The notes under the pieces: model-generated | Told to the model about the DNA's origin: nothing | Databases searched by the model: none | Seen by the model: only the letters and a program-made list of their open reading frames with translations | Source: Nomia melanderi | Taxonomy: Eukaryota; Arthropoda; Insecta; Hymenoptera; Halictidae | Reading direction: 5' to 3' | NCBI RefSeq assembly: GCF_051020985.1 | Contig: NW_027475130.1 | Coordinates: 11,860,001 to 11,924,000, forward strand | Length of the DNA: 64,000 nt | Position numbers and translations under genes: made by a program | In this document: positions 50,126 to 61,825 of the stretch, one piece after another | How positions within the stretch are numbered: position 1 is the first letter of the stretch | How the letters are laid out: the number at the start of each line of letters is the position of its first letter

Positions 50126-52451
50126 ATATTGGATTTTCCCCTGACCCTGAGTGTCAGGCCCCATGAGACTGTGGTTTTCTCGGCCCCTGGTGGTCCGAGG
50201 ACGTTCCCGTTGAACAGATTCATGCGCAAGGGCCTCCTGCAGATAATTCACTTTGGTTTATTGCGCTATCTGTAATAGCACCCGAGATATCACCAGATCT
50301 ATATTGGATTTTCCCCTGACCCTGAGTGTCCGGCCCCATGAGACTGTGGTTTTCTCGGCCCCTGGTGGACCGGGGTCGTTCCCGTTGCACAGATTCATGC
50401 GCCAGGGCCTCCTGCAGATAATTCACTTTGGTTTATTGCGCTATCTCTAATAGCACCCGAGATATCACCAGATATATATTGGATTTTTCACTGACCCTGA
50501 GCGTCCGGCCCCATGAGACTGTGGTTTTCTCGGCCCCTGGTGGTCCGAGGTCGTTCCCGCTGCACAGGTTCATGCGCCAGGGCCTCCTACAGACAATGCA
50601 CTTTGATTTATTGCTCTATCTGTAATAGCACCCGAGATATCACCAGATATATATTGGATTTTCCCCTGACCCTGAGTGTCCGGCCCCATGAGACTGTGGT
50701 TTTCTCGGCCCCTGGTGGTCCGAGGTCGTTCCCGCTGCACAGATTCATGCGCCAGGGCCTCCTACAGACAATGCACTTTGATTTATTGCGCTATCTGTAA
50801 TAGCACCCGAGATATCACCAGATATATATTGGATTTTTCCCTGACCCTGAGTGTCCGGCCCCATGAGACGGTGGATGTCTCGGCCCCTGATGGTCCGAGA
50901 TCGTTCCCGCTGCACAGATTCATGGGCCAGGGCCTCCTGCAGACAATTCACTTTGGTTTATTGCGCTACCTCTAATAGCACCCGAGATATCACCAGATAT
51001 ATATTGGATTTTTCCCCGACCCTGAGTGTCCGGCCCCATGAGACAGTGGTTCTCTCGGCCGCTGGTGGTCCGAGGTCGTTCCCGCTGGCCAGATTCATGC
51101 GCCAGGGCCTCCTACAGACAATGCACTTTGATGTATTGCGCTATCTGTAATAGCACCCGAGATATCACCAGATATATATTGGATTTTTCACTGACCCTGA
51201 GTGTCCGGCCCCATGAGACGGTCGTTTTCTCGGCCCCTGGTGGTCCGAGGTCGTTCCCGCTGCACAGATTCATGCGCCAGGGCCTCCTGCAGATAATTCA
51301 CTTTGGTTTATTGCGCTATCTATAAAAGCACCCGAGATATCACCAGATATATATTGGATTTTACCCTGACCCTGAGAGTCCGGCCCCATGAGACTGTGCT
51401 TTTCTCGGCCCCTGGTGGTCCGAGGTCGTTCCCGCTGCACAGATTCATGCGCCAGGGCCTCCTACAGACAATGCACTTTGATTTATTGCGCTATCTGTAA
51501 TAGCACCCGAGATATCACCAGATATATATTGGATTTTTCCTTGACCCTGAGTGTCCGGCCCCATGAGCCGGTGGATGTCTCGGCCCCTGATGGTCCGAGA
51601 TCGTTCCCGCCGCACAGATTCATGCGCCAGGGCCTCCTGCAGATAATGCACTTTGATTTATTGCGCTATCTGTAATAGCACCCGAGATATCACCACATAT
51701 ATATTGGATTTTTCACTGACCCTGAGTGTCCGGCCCCATGAGACGGTGGTTTTCTCGGTCCCTGGTGTTCCGAGGTCGTTCCCGCTGCACAGATTCATGC
51801 GCCAGGGCCTCCTACAGACAATGCACATTGATTTATTGCGCTATCTCTAATAGCACCCGAGATATCACCAGATATATATTGGATTTTCCCCTGACCCTGA
51901 GTGTCCGGCCCCATGAGACTGTGGTTTTTTCGGCCCCTGGTGGTCCGAGGTCGTTCCCGCTGCACAGATTCATGCGCCAGGGCCTCCTGCAGATAATTCA
52001 CTTTGGTCTATTGCGCTATCTCTAATAGCACCCGAGATATCAGCAGATATATATTGGATTTTTCACTGACCCTGAGTGACCGGCCCCATGAGACGGTAGT
52101 TTTCTCGGCCCCTGGTGGTCCGAGGTCGTACCCGCTGCACAGATTCATGCGGCAGGGCCTCCTACAGACAATGCACTTGGATTTATTGCGCTATCTGTAA
52201 TAGCACCCGAGATATCACCAGATATATATTGGATTTTACCCTGACCCTGAGTGTCCGGCCCCATGAGACTGTGCTTTTCTCGGCCCCTGGTGGTCCGAGG
52301 TCGTTCCCGCTGCACAGATTCATGCGCCAGGACCTCCTACAGACAATGCACTTTGATTTATTGCGATATCTGTAATAGCACCCGACATATCACCAGATAT
52401 ATATTGGATTTTACCCTGACCCTGAGTGTCCGGCCCCATGAGACGGTCGTT
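50126..52451 (+). repeat. Duplicated ~2.3 kb tract, copy 2
   Basis: Partner of 22828-25153. Private changes include GTGTCAGGCC (50152), TTGAACAG (50210), GGTGGACCGG (50367) and CTATAAAAGC (near 51320). Upstream the homology continues to about 49.48 kb with one extra monomer (about 49.9-50.08 kb) that is absent from the 22 kb copy. Confidence 0.85.
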
Positions 52452-55350
52452 GTCTTGGCCCCTGGCGGTCCGAGGACGTCCCCGCTGCACAGATTCATGC
52501 GCCAGGGCCTCCTACAGGTAATGCACTTTGATTTATTGTGCTATCTGTAATAGCGCCCGAGATATCACCAGATATATATTGGATTTTTCACTGACCCTGA
52601 GCGTCCGGCCCCATGAGACGGTCGTTTTCTCGGCCCCTGGTGGTCCGAGGTCGTTCCCGCTGCACAGGTTCATGCGCCAGGGTCTCCTACAGACAATGCA
52701 CTTTGATTTATTGCGCTATCTGTAATAGCACCCGAGATATCACCAGATATATATTGGATTTTACCCTGACCCTGAGTGTCCGGCCCCATGAGACTGTGGT
52801 TTTTTCGGCCCCTGGCGGTCCGAGGACGTCCCCGCTGCACAGATTCATGCGCCAGGGCCTCCTACAGGTAATGCACTTTGATTTATTGTGCTATCTGTAA
52901 TAGCGCCCGAGATATCACCAGATCTATATTGGATTTTCCCCTGACCCTGAGTGTCCGGCCCCATGAGACTGTGGTTTTCTCGGCCCCTGGTGGTCCGAGG
53001 TCGTTCCCGTTGCACAGATTCATGCGCCAGGGACTCCTGCAGATAATTCACTTTGGTTTATTGCGCTATCTCTAATAGCACCCGAGATATCACCAGATAT
53101 ATATTGGATTTTTCACTGACCCTGAGCGTCCGGCCCCATGAGACGGTCGTTTTCTCGGCCCCTGGTGGTCCGAGGTCGTTCCCGCTGCACAGGTTCATGC
53201 GCCAGGGTCTCCTACAGACAATGCACTTTGATTTATTGCGCTATCTGTAATAGCACCCGAGATATCACCAGATCTATATTGGATTTTCCCCTGACCCTGA
53301 GTATCCGGCCCCATGAGACGGTAGTTTTCTCGGCCCCTGGTGATCCGAGGTCGTTCCCGCTGCACAGATTCATGCGCCAGGGCCTCCTGCAGATAATTCA
53401 CTTTGGTTTATTGCGCTATCTCTAATAGCACCCGAGATATCACCAGATATATATTGGATTTTCCCCTGACCCTGAGTGTCCGGCCCCATGAGACTGTGGT
53501 TTTCTCGACCCCTGGTGGTCCGAGGTCGTTCCCGCTGCACAGATTCATGCGCCAGGGCCTCCTACAGACAATGCACTTTGATTTATTGCGCTATCTGTAA
53601 TAGCACCCGAGATATCAGCAGATATATATTGGATTTTTCACTGACCCTGAGTGTCCGGCCCCATGAGACGATCGTTGTCTCGGCCCCTGGAGGTCCGAGG
53701 ACGTTCCCGCTGCACAGATTCATGCGCCAGGGCCTCCTACAGACAATGCACTTTGATTTATTGCTCTATCTGTAATAGCACCCGAGATATCACCAGATAT
53801 ATATTGGATTTTTCCCCGACCCTGAGTGTCCGGCCCCATGAGACGGTGGTTCTCTCGGCCGCTGGTGGTCCGAGGTCGTTCCCGCTGGCCAGATTCATGC
53901 GCCAGGGCCTCCTACAGACAATGCACTTTGATGTATTGCGCTATCTGTAATAGCACCCGAGATATCACCAGATATATATTGGATTTTTCACTGACCCTGA
54001 GTGTCCGGCCCCATGAGACGGTCGTTTTCTCGGCCCCTGGTGGTCCGAGGTCGTTCCCGCTGCACAGATTCATGCGCCAGGGCCTCCTGCAGATAATTCA
54101 CTTTGGTTTATTGCGCTATCTATAATAGCACCCGAGATATCACCAGATATATATTGGATTTTACCCTGACCCTGAGAGTCCGGCCCCATGAGACTGTGCT
54201 TTTCTCGGCCCCTGGTGGTCCGAGGTCGTTCCCGCTGCACAGATTCATGCGCCAGGGTCTCCTACAGACAATGCACTTTGATTTATTGCGCTATCTGTAA
54301 TAGCACCCGAGATATCACCACATATATATTGGATTTTTCACTGACCCTGAGTGTCCGGCCCCATGAGACGGTGGTTTTCTCGGTCCCTGGTGTTCCGAGG
54401 TCGTTCCCGCTGCACAGATTCATGCGCCAGGGCCTCCTACAGACAATGCACTTTCATTTATTGCGCTATCTCTAATAGCACCCGAGATATCACCAGATAT
54501 ATATTGGATTTTCCCCTGACCCTGAGTGTCCGGCCCCATGAGACTGTGGTTTTCTCGGCCCCTGGTGGTCCGAGGTCGTTCCCGTTGCACAGATTCATGC
54601 GCCAGGGCCTCCTGCAGATAACTCACTTTGGTTTATTGCGCTATCTCTAATAGCACCCGAGATATCACCAGATATATATTGGATTTTTCCCTGACCCTGA
54701 GTGTCCGGCCCCATGAGACGGTGGTTTTCTCGGCCCCTGGTGGTCCGCGGTCGTTCCCGCTGCACAGGTTCATGCGCCAGGGTCTCCTACAGACAATGCA
54801 CTTTGATTTATTGCGCTATCTGTAATAGCACCCGAGATATCACCACATATATATTGGATTTTTCACTGACCCTGAGTGTCCGGCCCCATGAGACGGTGGT
54901 TGTCTCGGCCCCTGGTGGTCCGAGGTCGTTCCCGCTGCACAGATTCATGCGCCAGGGCATCCTGCAGATAATTCACTTTGGTTTATTGCGCTATCTCTAA
55001 TAGCACCCGAGATATCACCAGATATATATTGGATTTTCCCCTGACCCTGAGTGTCCGGCCCCATGAGACTGTGGTTTTCTCGGCCCCTGGTGGTCCGAGG
55101 TCGTTCCCGCTGCACAGATTCATGCGCCAGGGCCTCCTACAGACAATGCACTTTGATTTATTGCGCTATCTGTAATAGCACACGAGATATCACCAGATAT
55201 ATATTGGATTTTACCCTGACCATGAGGGTCCGGCCCCATGAGACTGTGGTTTTTTCGGCCCCTGGTGGTCCGACGTCGTTCCCGCTGCACAGATTCATGC
55301 GCCAGGTCCTCCTACAGACAATGCACTTTGATTTATTGCGCTATCTGTAA

Positions 55351-55526
55351 TAGCACCCGAGATATCACCAGATATATATTGGATTTTACCCTGACCCTGA
55401 GTGTCCGGCCCCATGAGACGGTGGTTGTCTCGGCTCCAGGAGGTTCGAGGACGTTCCCGCTTGCACAGATTCATGCGCCAGGGCATCCTGCAGATAATTC
55501 ACTTTGGTTTATTGCGCTATCTCTAA
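55351..55526 (+). repeat. 176 bp monomer with inserted T
   Basis: Reads CCCGCTTGCACAG instead of CCCGCTGCACAG (55460). It also has CGGCTCCAGGAGGTTCGAGG and GGGCATCC. Confidence 0.9.
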
Positions 55527-56401
55527 TAGCACCCGAGATATCACCAGATATATACTGGATTTTCCCCTGACCCTGAGTGTCCGGCCCCATGAGACTGTGG
55601 TTTTCTCGGCCCCTGGTGGTCCGAGGTCGTTCCCGCTGCACAGATTCATCCGCCAGGGCCTCCTACAGACAATGCACTTTGATTTATTGCGCTCTCTGTA
55701 ATAGCACCCGAGATATCACCAGATATATATTGGATTTTTCACTGACCCTGAGTGTCCGGCCCCATGAGACGGTGGTTGTCTCGGCCCCTGGGGGTCCGAG
55801 GACGTTCCCGCTGCACAGATTCATGCGCCAGGGCCTCCTGCAGATAATTCACTTTGATTTATTGCGCTATCTGTAATAGCACCCGAGATATCACCAGATA
55901 TATATTGGATTTTTCACTGACCCTGAGCGTCCGGCCCCATGAGACGGTCGTTTTCTCGGGCCCTGGTGGTCTGAGGTCGTTCCCGCTGCACAGGTTCATG
56001 CGCCAGGGCCTCCTACAGACAATGCACTTTGATTTATTGCGCTATCTGTAATAGCACCCGAGATATCAGCAGATATATATTGGATTTTTCACTGACCCTG
56101 AGTGTCCGGCCCCATGAGACGGTCGTTTTCTCGGCCCCTGGTGGTCCGAGGTCGTTCCCGCTGCACAGATTCATGCGCCAGGGCCCCCTGCAGATAATTC
56201 ACTTTGGTTTATTGCGCTATCTCTAATAGCACCCGAGATATCACCAGATATATATTGGATTTTACCCTGACCCTGAGTGTCCGGCCCCATGAGACTGTGC
56301 TTTTCTCGGCCCCTGGTGGTCCGAGGTCGTTCCCGCTGCACAGATTCATGCGCCAGGGCCTCCTACAGACAATGCACTTTGATTTATAGAGCTATCTGTA
56401 A

Positions 56402-56577
56402 TAGCACCCGAGATATCACCAGATATATATTGGATTTTACCCTGACCCTGAGTGTGCGGCCCCATGAGACGGTGGTTGTCTCGGCCCCTGGAGGTACGAG
56501 GACGTCCCCGCTTGCACAGATTCATGCGCCAGGGCCTACTGCAGACAGTGCACTTTGATTTATCGCGCTACCTGTAA
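56402..56577 (+). repeat. 176 bp monomer, second copy of the inserted T
   Basis: Has CCCCGCTTGCACAG (56511) with GTGTGCGG, GAGGTACGAGG, GGGCCTACTG and TTTATCGCGCTACC. It resembles 55351-55526 in the insertion but differs elsewhere, so common origin is likely but not certain. Confidence 0.88.
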
Positions 56578-56927
56578 TAGCACCCGAGATATCACCAGAT
56601 ATATATTGGATTTTCCCCTGACCCTGAGAGTCCGGTCCCATGAGACTGTGGTTTTCTCGGCCCCTGGTGGCCCGAGGTCGTTCCCGCTGCACAGATTCAT
56701 GCGCCAGGGCCTCCTACAGACGATGCACTTTGATTTATTGCGCTATCTGTAATAGCACCCGAGATATCACCGGATATATATTGGATTTTTCCCAGACCCT
56801 GAGTGTCCGGCCCCATGAGACAGTGGTTGACTCGGCCCCTGGGGGTCCGAGGTCGTTCCCGCTGCACAGATTCATGCACCATGGCCTCCTACAGACAATG
56901 TACTTTGATTTATTGCGCTATCTGTAA

Positions 56928-59376
56928 TAGCACCCGAGATATCACCAGATATATATTGGATTTTCCCCTGACCCTGAGTGTCCGGCCCCATGAGACTGTG
57001 GTTTTCTCGGCCCCTGGTGGTTGAGGTCGTTGCCGCTGCACAGGTTCATGCGCCAGGGCCTCCTACAGACAATGCCCTTTGATTTATTGCGCTATCTGTA
57101 ATAGCACCCGAGATATCACCAGATATATATTGGATTTTCCCCTGACCCTGAGTGTCCGGCCCCATGAGACTGTGGTTTTCACGGTCCCTGGTGGTCCGAG
57201 GTCGTTCCCGCTGCACAGATTCATGCGCCAGGGCCTCCTACAGACAATGCACTTTGATTTATTGCGCTATCTGTAATAGCACCCAAGATATCACCAGATA
57301 TATATTGGATTTTACCCGGACCCTGAGTGTCCGGCCCCATGAGGCGGTGGTTGTCTCGGCCCCTGGAGGTCCGAGGACGTTCCCGCTGCACAGATTCATG
57401 CGCCAGGGCCTCCTGCAGATAATTCACTTTGGTTTATTGCGCTATCTCTAATAGCACCCGAGATATCACCAGATATATACTGGATTTTCCCCTGACCCTG
57501 AGTGTCCGGCCCCATGAGACTGTGGTTTTCTCGGCCCCTGGTGGTCCGAGGTCGTTCCCGCTGCTCAGATTCATCCGCCAGGGCCTCCTACAGACAATGC
57601 ACTTTGATTTATTGCGCTATCTCTAATAGCACCCGAGATATCTCCAGATATATATTGGATTTTTCACTGACCCTGAGTGTCCGGCCCCATGAGACGGTCG
57701 TTTTCTCGGCCCCTGCTGCTCCGAGGTCGTTCCCGCTGCACAGATTCATGCGCCAGGGCCTCCTGCAGATAATTCACTTTGGTTTATTGCGCTATCTCTA
57801 TTAGCACCCGAGATATCACCAGATATATATTGGATTTTCCCTTGACCCTGAGAGTCCGGCCCCATGAGACTGTGGTTTTCTCGGCCCCTGGTGGTCCGAG
57901 GTCGTTCCCGCTGCACAGGTTCATGCGCCAGGGCCTCCTACAGACAATGCACTTTGATTTATTGCGCTGTCTGTAATAGCAGCCGAGATATCACCAGATA
58001 TATATTGGATTTTTCACTGACCCTGAGCGTCCGGCCCCATGAGACGGTCGTTTTCTCGGCCCCTGGTGGTCCGAGGTCGTTCCCGCTGCACAGGTTCATG
58101 CGCCAGGGCCTCCTACAGACAATGCACTTTGATTTATTGCGCTATCTGTAATAGCACCCGAGATATCACCAGATCTATATTGGATTTTCCCCTGACCCTG
58201 AGTATCCGGCCCCATGAGACTGTGGTTTTTTCGGCCCCTGGTGGTCCGAGGTCGTTCCCGCTGCACAGATTCATGCGCCAGGGCCTCCTGCAGATAATTC
58301 ACTATGGTTTATTGCGCTATCTGTAATAGCACCCGAGATATCACCAGACATATATTGGATTTTCCCCTGACCCTGAGTGTCCGGCCCCATGAGACGGTCG
58401 TTTTCTCGGCCCCTGGTGGTCCGAGGTCGTTCCCGCTGCACAGGTTCATGCGCCAGGGCCTCCTACAGACAATGCACTTTGATTTATTGCGCTATCTGTA
58501 ATAGCACCCGAGATATCACCAGGTATATACTGGATTTTCCCCAGACCCTGAGTGCCCGGCCCCATGAGACGGTGGTTTTCTCGGCCCCTGGTGGTCCGAG
58601 GTCGTTGCCGCTTCACAGATTCATGCGCCAGGGCCTCTTACAGACAATGCACTTTGATTTATTGCGCTATCTGTAATAGCACCCGAGATATCACCAGATA
58701 TATATTGGATTTTCCCCTGACCCTGTGTGTCCGGCCCCATGAGACGGTGGTTGTCTCGGCCCCTGGTGGTCCTAGGTCGTTCCCGCTGCACAGATTCATG
58801 CGCCAGGGCCTCCTACAGACAATGCACTTTGATTTATTGCGCTATCTGTAATAGCACCCGAGATATCACCAGATCTATATTGAATTTTCCCCTGACCCTG
58901 AGTATCCGGCCCCATGAGACTGTGGTTTTTTCGGCCCCTGGTGGTCCGAGGTCGTTCCCGCTGCACAGATGCATGCGCCAGGGCCTCCTGCAGATAATTC
59001 ACTTTGGTTTATTGCGCTATCTCTAATAGCACCCGAGATATCACCAGATATATATTGGATTTTCCCCTGACCCTGAGAGTCCGGCCCCATGAGACTGTGG
59101 TTTTCTCGGCCCCTGGTGGCCCGAGGTCGTTCCCGCTGCACAGATTCATGCGCCAGGGCCTCCTACAGACGATGCACTTTGATTTATTGCGCTATCTGTA
59201 ATAGCACCCGAGATATCACCGGATATATATTGGATTTATCCCAGACCCTGAGTGTCCGGCCCCATGAGACAGTGGTTGACTCGGCCCCTGGGGGTCCGAG
59301 GTCGTTCCCGCTGCACAGATTCATGCACCATGGCCTCCTACAGACAATGTACTTTGATTTATTGCGCTATCTGTAA
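56928..59376 (+). repeat. Higher-order repeat unit 1, 14 monomers, 2449 bp
   Basis: It begins with a 174 bp monomer (56928-57101) in which GGTGGTCCGAGG has become GGTGGTTGAGG, a net loss of one base. The diagnostic order continues with CTGCTCAG/CATCCGCC, GATATCTCCAG with CCTGCTGCTCC, CTCTATTAGC, GACATATATT, GGTATATACTGG, CCTAGGTCG, GATGCATGCGCC, GGTGGCCCG and CACCGGATATAT with CACCATGGCC. The third monomer (from 57277) has CCCAAGATATC and TTACCCGGACC, unlike the same position in unit 2. Confidence 0.88.
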
Positions 59377-61825
59377 TAGCACCCGAGATATCACCAGATA
59401 TATATTGGATTTTCCCCTGACCCTGAGTGTCCGGCCCCATGAGACTGTGGTTTTCTCGGCCCCTGGTGGTTGAGGTCGTTGCCGCTGCACAGGTTCATGC
59501 GCCAGGGCCTCCTACAGACAATGCCCTTTGAATTATTGCGCTATCTGTAATAGCACCCGAGATATCACCAGATATATATTGGATTTTCCCCTGACCCTGA
59601 GTGTCCGGCCCCATGAGACTGTGGTTTTCACGGCCCCTGGTGGTCCGAGGTCGTTCCCGCTGCACAGATTCATGCGCCAGGGCCTCCTACAGACAATGCA
59701 CTTTGATTTATTGCGCTATCTGTAATAGCACCCGAGATATCACCAGATATATATTGGATTTTTCACTGACCCTGAGTGTGCGGCCCCATGAGACGGTGTT
59801 TTTCTCGGACCCTGGTGGTCCGAGGTCGTTCCCGCTGCACAGATTCATGCGCCAGGGCCTCCTGCAGATAATACACTTTGATTTATTGCGCTATCTGTAA
59901 TAGCACCCGAGATATCACCAGATATATATTGGATTTTCCCCTGACCCTGAGTGTCCGGCCCCATGAGACGGTGGTTGTCTCGGCCCCTGGTGGTCCTAGG
60001 TCGTTCCCGCTGCTCAGATTCATCCGCCAGGGCCTCCTACAGACAATGCACTTTGATTTATTGCGCTATCTCTAATAGCACCCGAGATATCTCCAGATAT
60101 ATATTGGATTTTTCACTGACCCTGAGTGTCCGGCCCCATGAGACGGTCGTTTTCTCGGCCTCTGCTGCTCCGAGGTCGTTCCCGCTGCACAGATTCATGC
60201 GCCAGGGCCTCCTGCAGATAATTCACTTTGGTTTATTGCGCTATCTCTATTAGCACCCGAGATATCACCAGATATATATTGGATTTTCCCTTGACCCTGA
60301 GAGTCCGGCCCCATGAGACTGTGGTTTTCTCGGCCCCTGGTGGTCCGAGGTCGTTCCCGCTGCACAGGTTCATGCGCCAGGGCCTCCTACAGACAATGCA
60401 CTTTGATTTATTGCGCTATCTGTAATAGCACCCGAGATATCACCAGATATATATTGGATTTTTCACTGACCCTGAGCGTCCGGCCCCATGAGACGGTCGT
60501 TTTCTCGGCCCCTGGTGGTCCGAGGTCGTTCCCGCTGCACAGGTTCATGCGCCAGGGCCTCCTACAGACAATGCACTTTGATTTATTGCGCTATCTGTAA
60601 TAGCACCCGAGATATCACCAGATCTATATTGGATTTTCCCCTGACCCTGAGTATCCGGCCCCATGAGACTGTGGTTTTTTCGGCCCCTGGTGGTCCGAGG
60701 TCGTTCCCGCTGCACAGATTCATGCGCCAGGGCCTCCTGCAGATAATTCACTATGGTTTATTGCGCTATCTGTAATAGCACCCGAGATATCACCAGACAT
60801 ATATTGTATTTTCCCCTGACCCTGAGTGTCCGGCCCCATGAGACGGTCGTTTTCTCGGCCCCTGGTGGTCCGAGGTCGTTTCCGCTGCACAGGTTCATGC
60901 GCCAGGGCCTCCTACAGACAATGCACTTTGATTTATTGCGCTATCTGTAATAGCACCCGAGATATCACCAGGTATATACTGGATTTTCCCCAGACCCTGA
61001 GTGCCCGGCCCCATGAGACGGTGGTTTTCTCGGCCCCTGGTGGTCCGAGGTCGTTGCCGCTTCACAGATTCATGCGCCAGGGCCTCTTACAGACAATGCA
61101 CTTTGATTTATTGCGCTATCTGTAATAGCACCCGAGATATCACCAGATATATATTGGATTTTCCCCTGACCCTGAGTGTCCGGCCCCATGAGACGGTGGT
61201 TGTCTCGGCCCCTGGTGGTCCTAGGTCGTTCCCGCTGCACAGATTCATGCGCCAGGGCCTCCTACAGACAATGCACTTTGATTTATTGCGCTATCTGTAA
61301 TAGCACCCGAGATATCACCAGATCTATATTGAATTTTCCCCTGACCCTGAGTATCCGGCCCCATGAGACTGTGGTTTTTTCGGCCCCTGGTGGTCCGAGG
61401 TCGTTCCCGCTGCACAGATGCATGCGCCAGGGCCTCCTGCAGATAATTCACTTTGGTTTATTGCGCTATCTCTAATAGCACCCGAGATATCACCAGATAT
61501 ATATTGGATTTTCCCCTGACCCTGAGAGTCCGGCCCCATGAGACTGTGGTTTTCTCGGCCCCTGGTGGCCCGAGGTCGTTCCCGCTGCACAGATTCATGC
61601 GCCAGGGCCTCCTACAGACGATGCACTTTGATTTATTGCGCTATCTGTAATAGCACCCGAGATATCACCGGATATATATTGGATTTTTCCCAGACCCTGA
61701 GTGTCCGGCCCCATGAGACAGTGGTTGACTCGGCCCCTGGGGGTCCGAGGTCGTTCCCGCTGCACAGATTCATGCACCATGGCCTCCTACAGACAATGTA
61801 CTTTGATTTATTGCGCTATCTGTAA
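59377..61825 (+). repeat. Higher-order repeat unit 2, 14 monomers, 2449 bp
   Basis: It starts with the same 174 bp GGTGGTTGAGG monomer (59377-59550) and follows unit 1 in order. Its third monomer (59726 on) instead has TTTTTCACTG, GTGTGCGG and CGGTGTTTTTCTCGGACCC, a replacement relative to unit 1. Private changes include TTGTATTTTCC (60786) and GTCGTTTCCG (near 60880). Confidence 0.88.

Larger units (their letters stand above)
39076..55000 (+). repeat. Family C segment, second and longest
   Basis: It contains long-range copies of 18.6-25.15 kb and internal repeats of its own. 39.07-39.77 kb matches 47.47-48.17 kb (offset 8,400), 40.45-41.2 kb matches 48.15-48.9 kb (offset 7,700), and 47.82-48.67 kb matches 53.77-54.6 kb (offset 5,950). 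These offsets are all exact multiples of 175. The ACCACATATATATT, TCCCTGGTGTTCC and TGTGCTTTTCTC units are typical. Confidence 0.7.
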
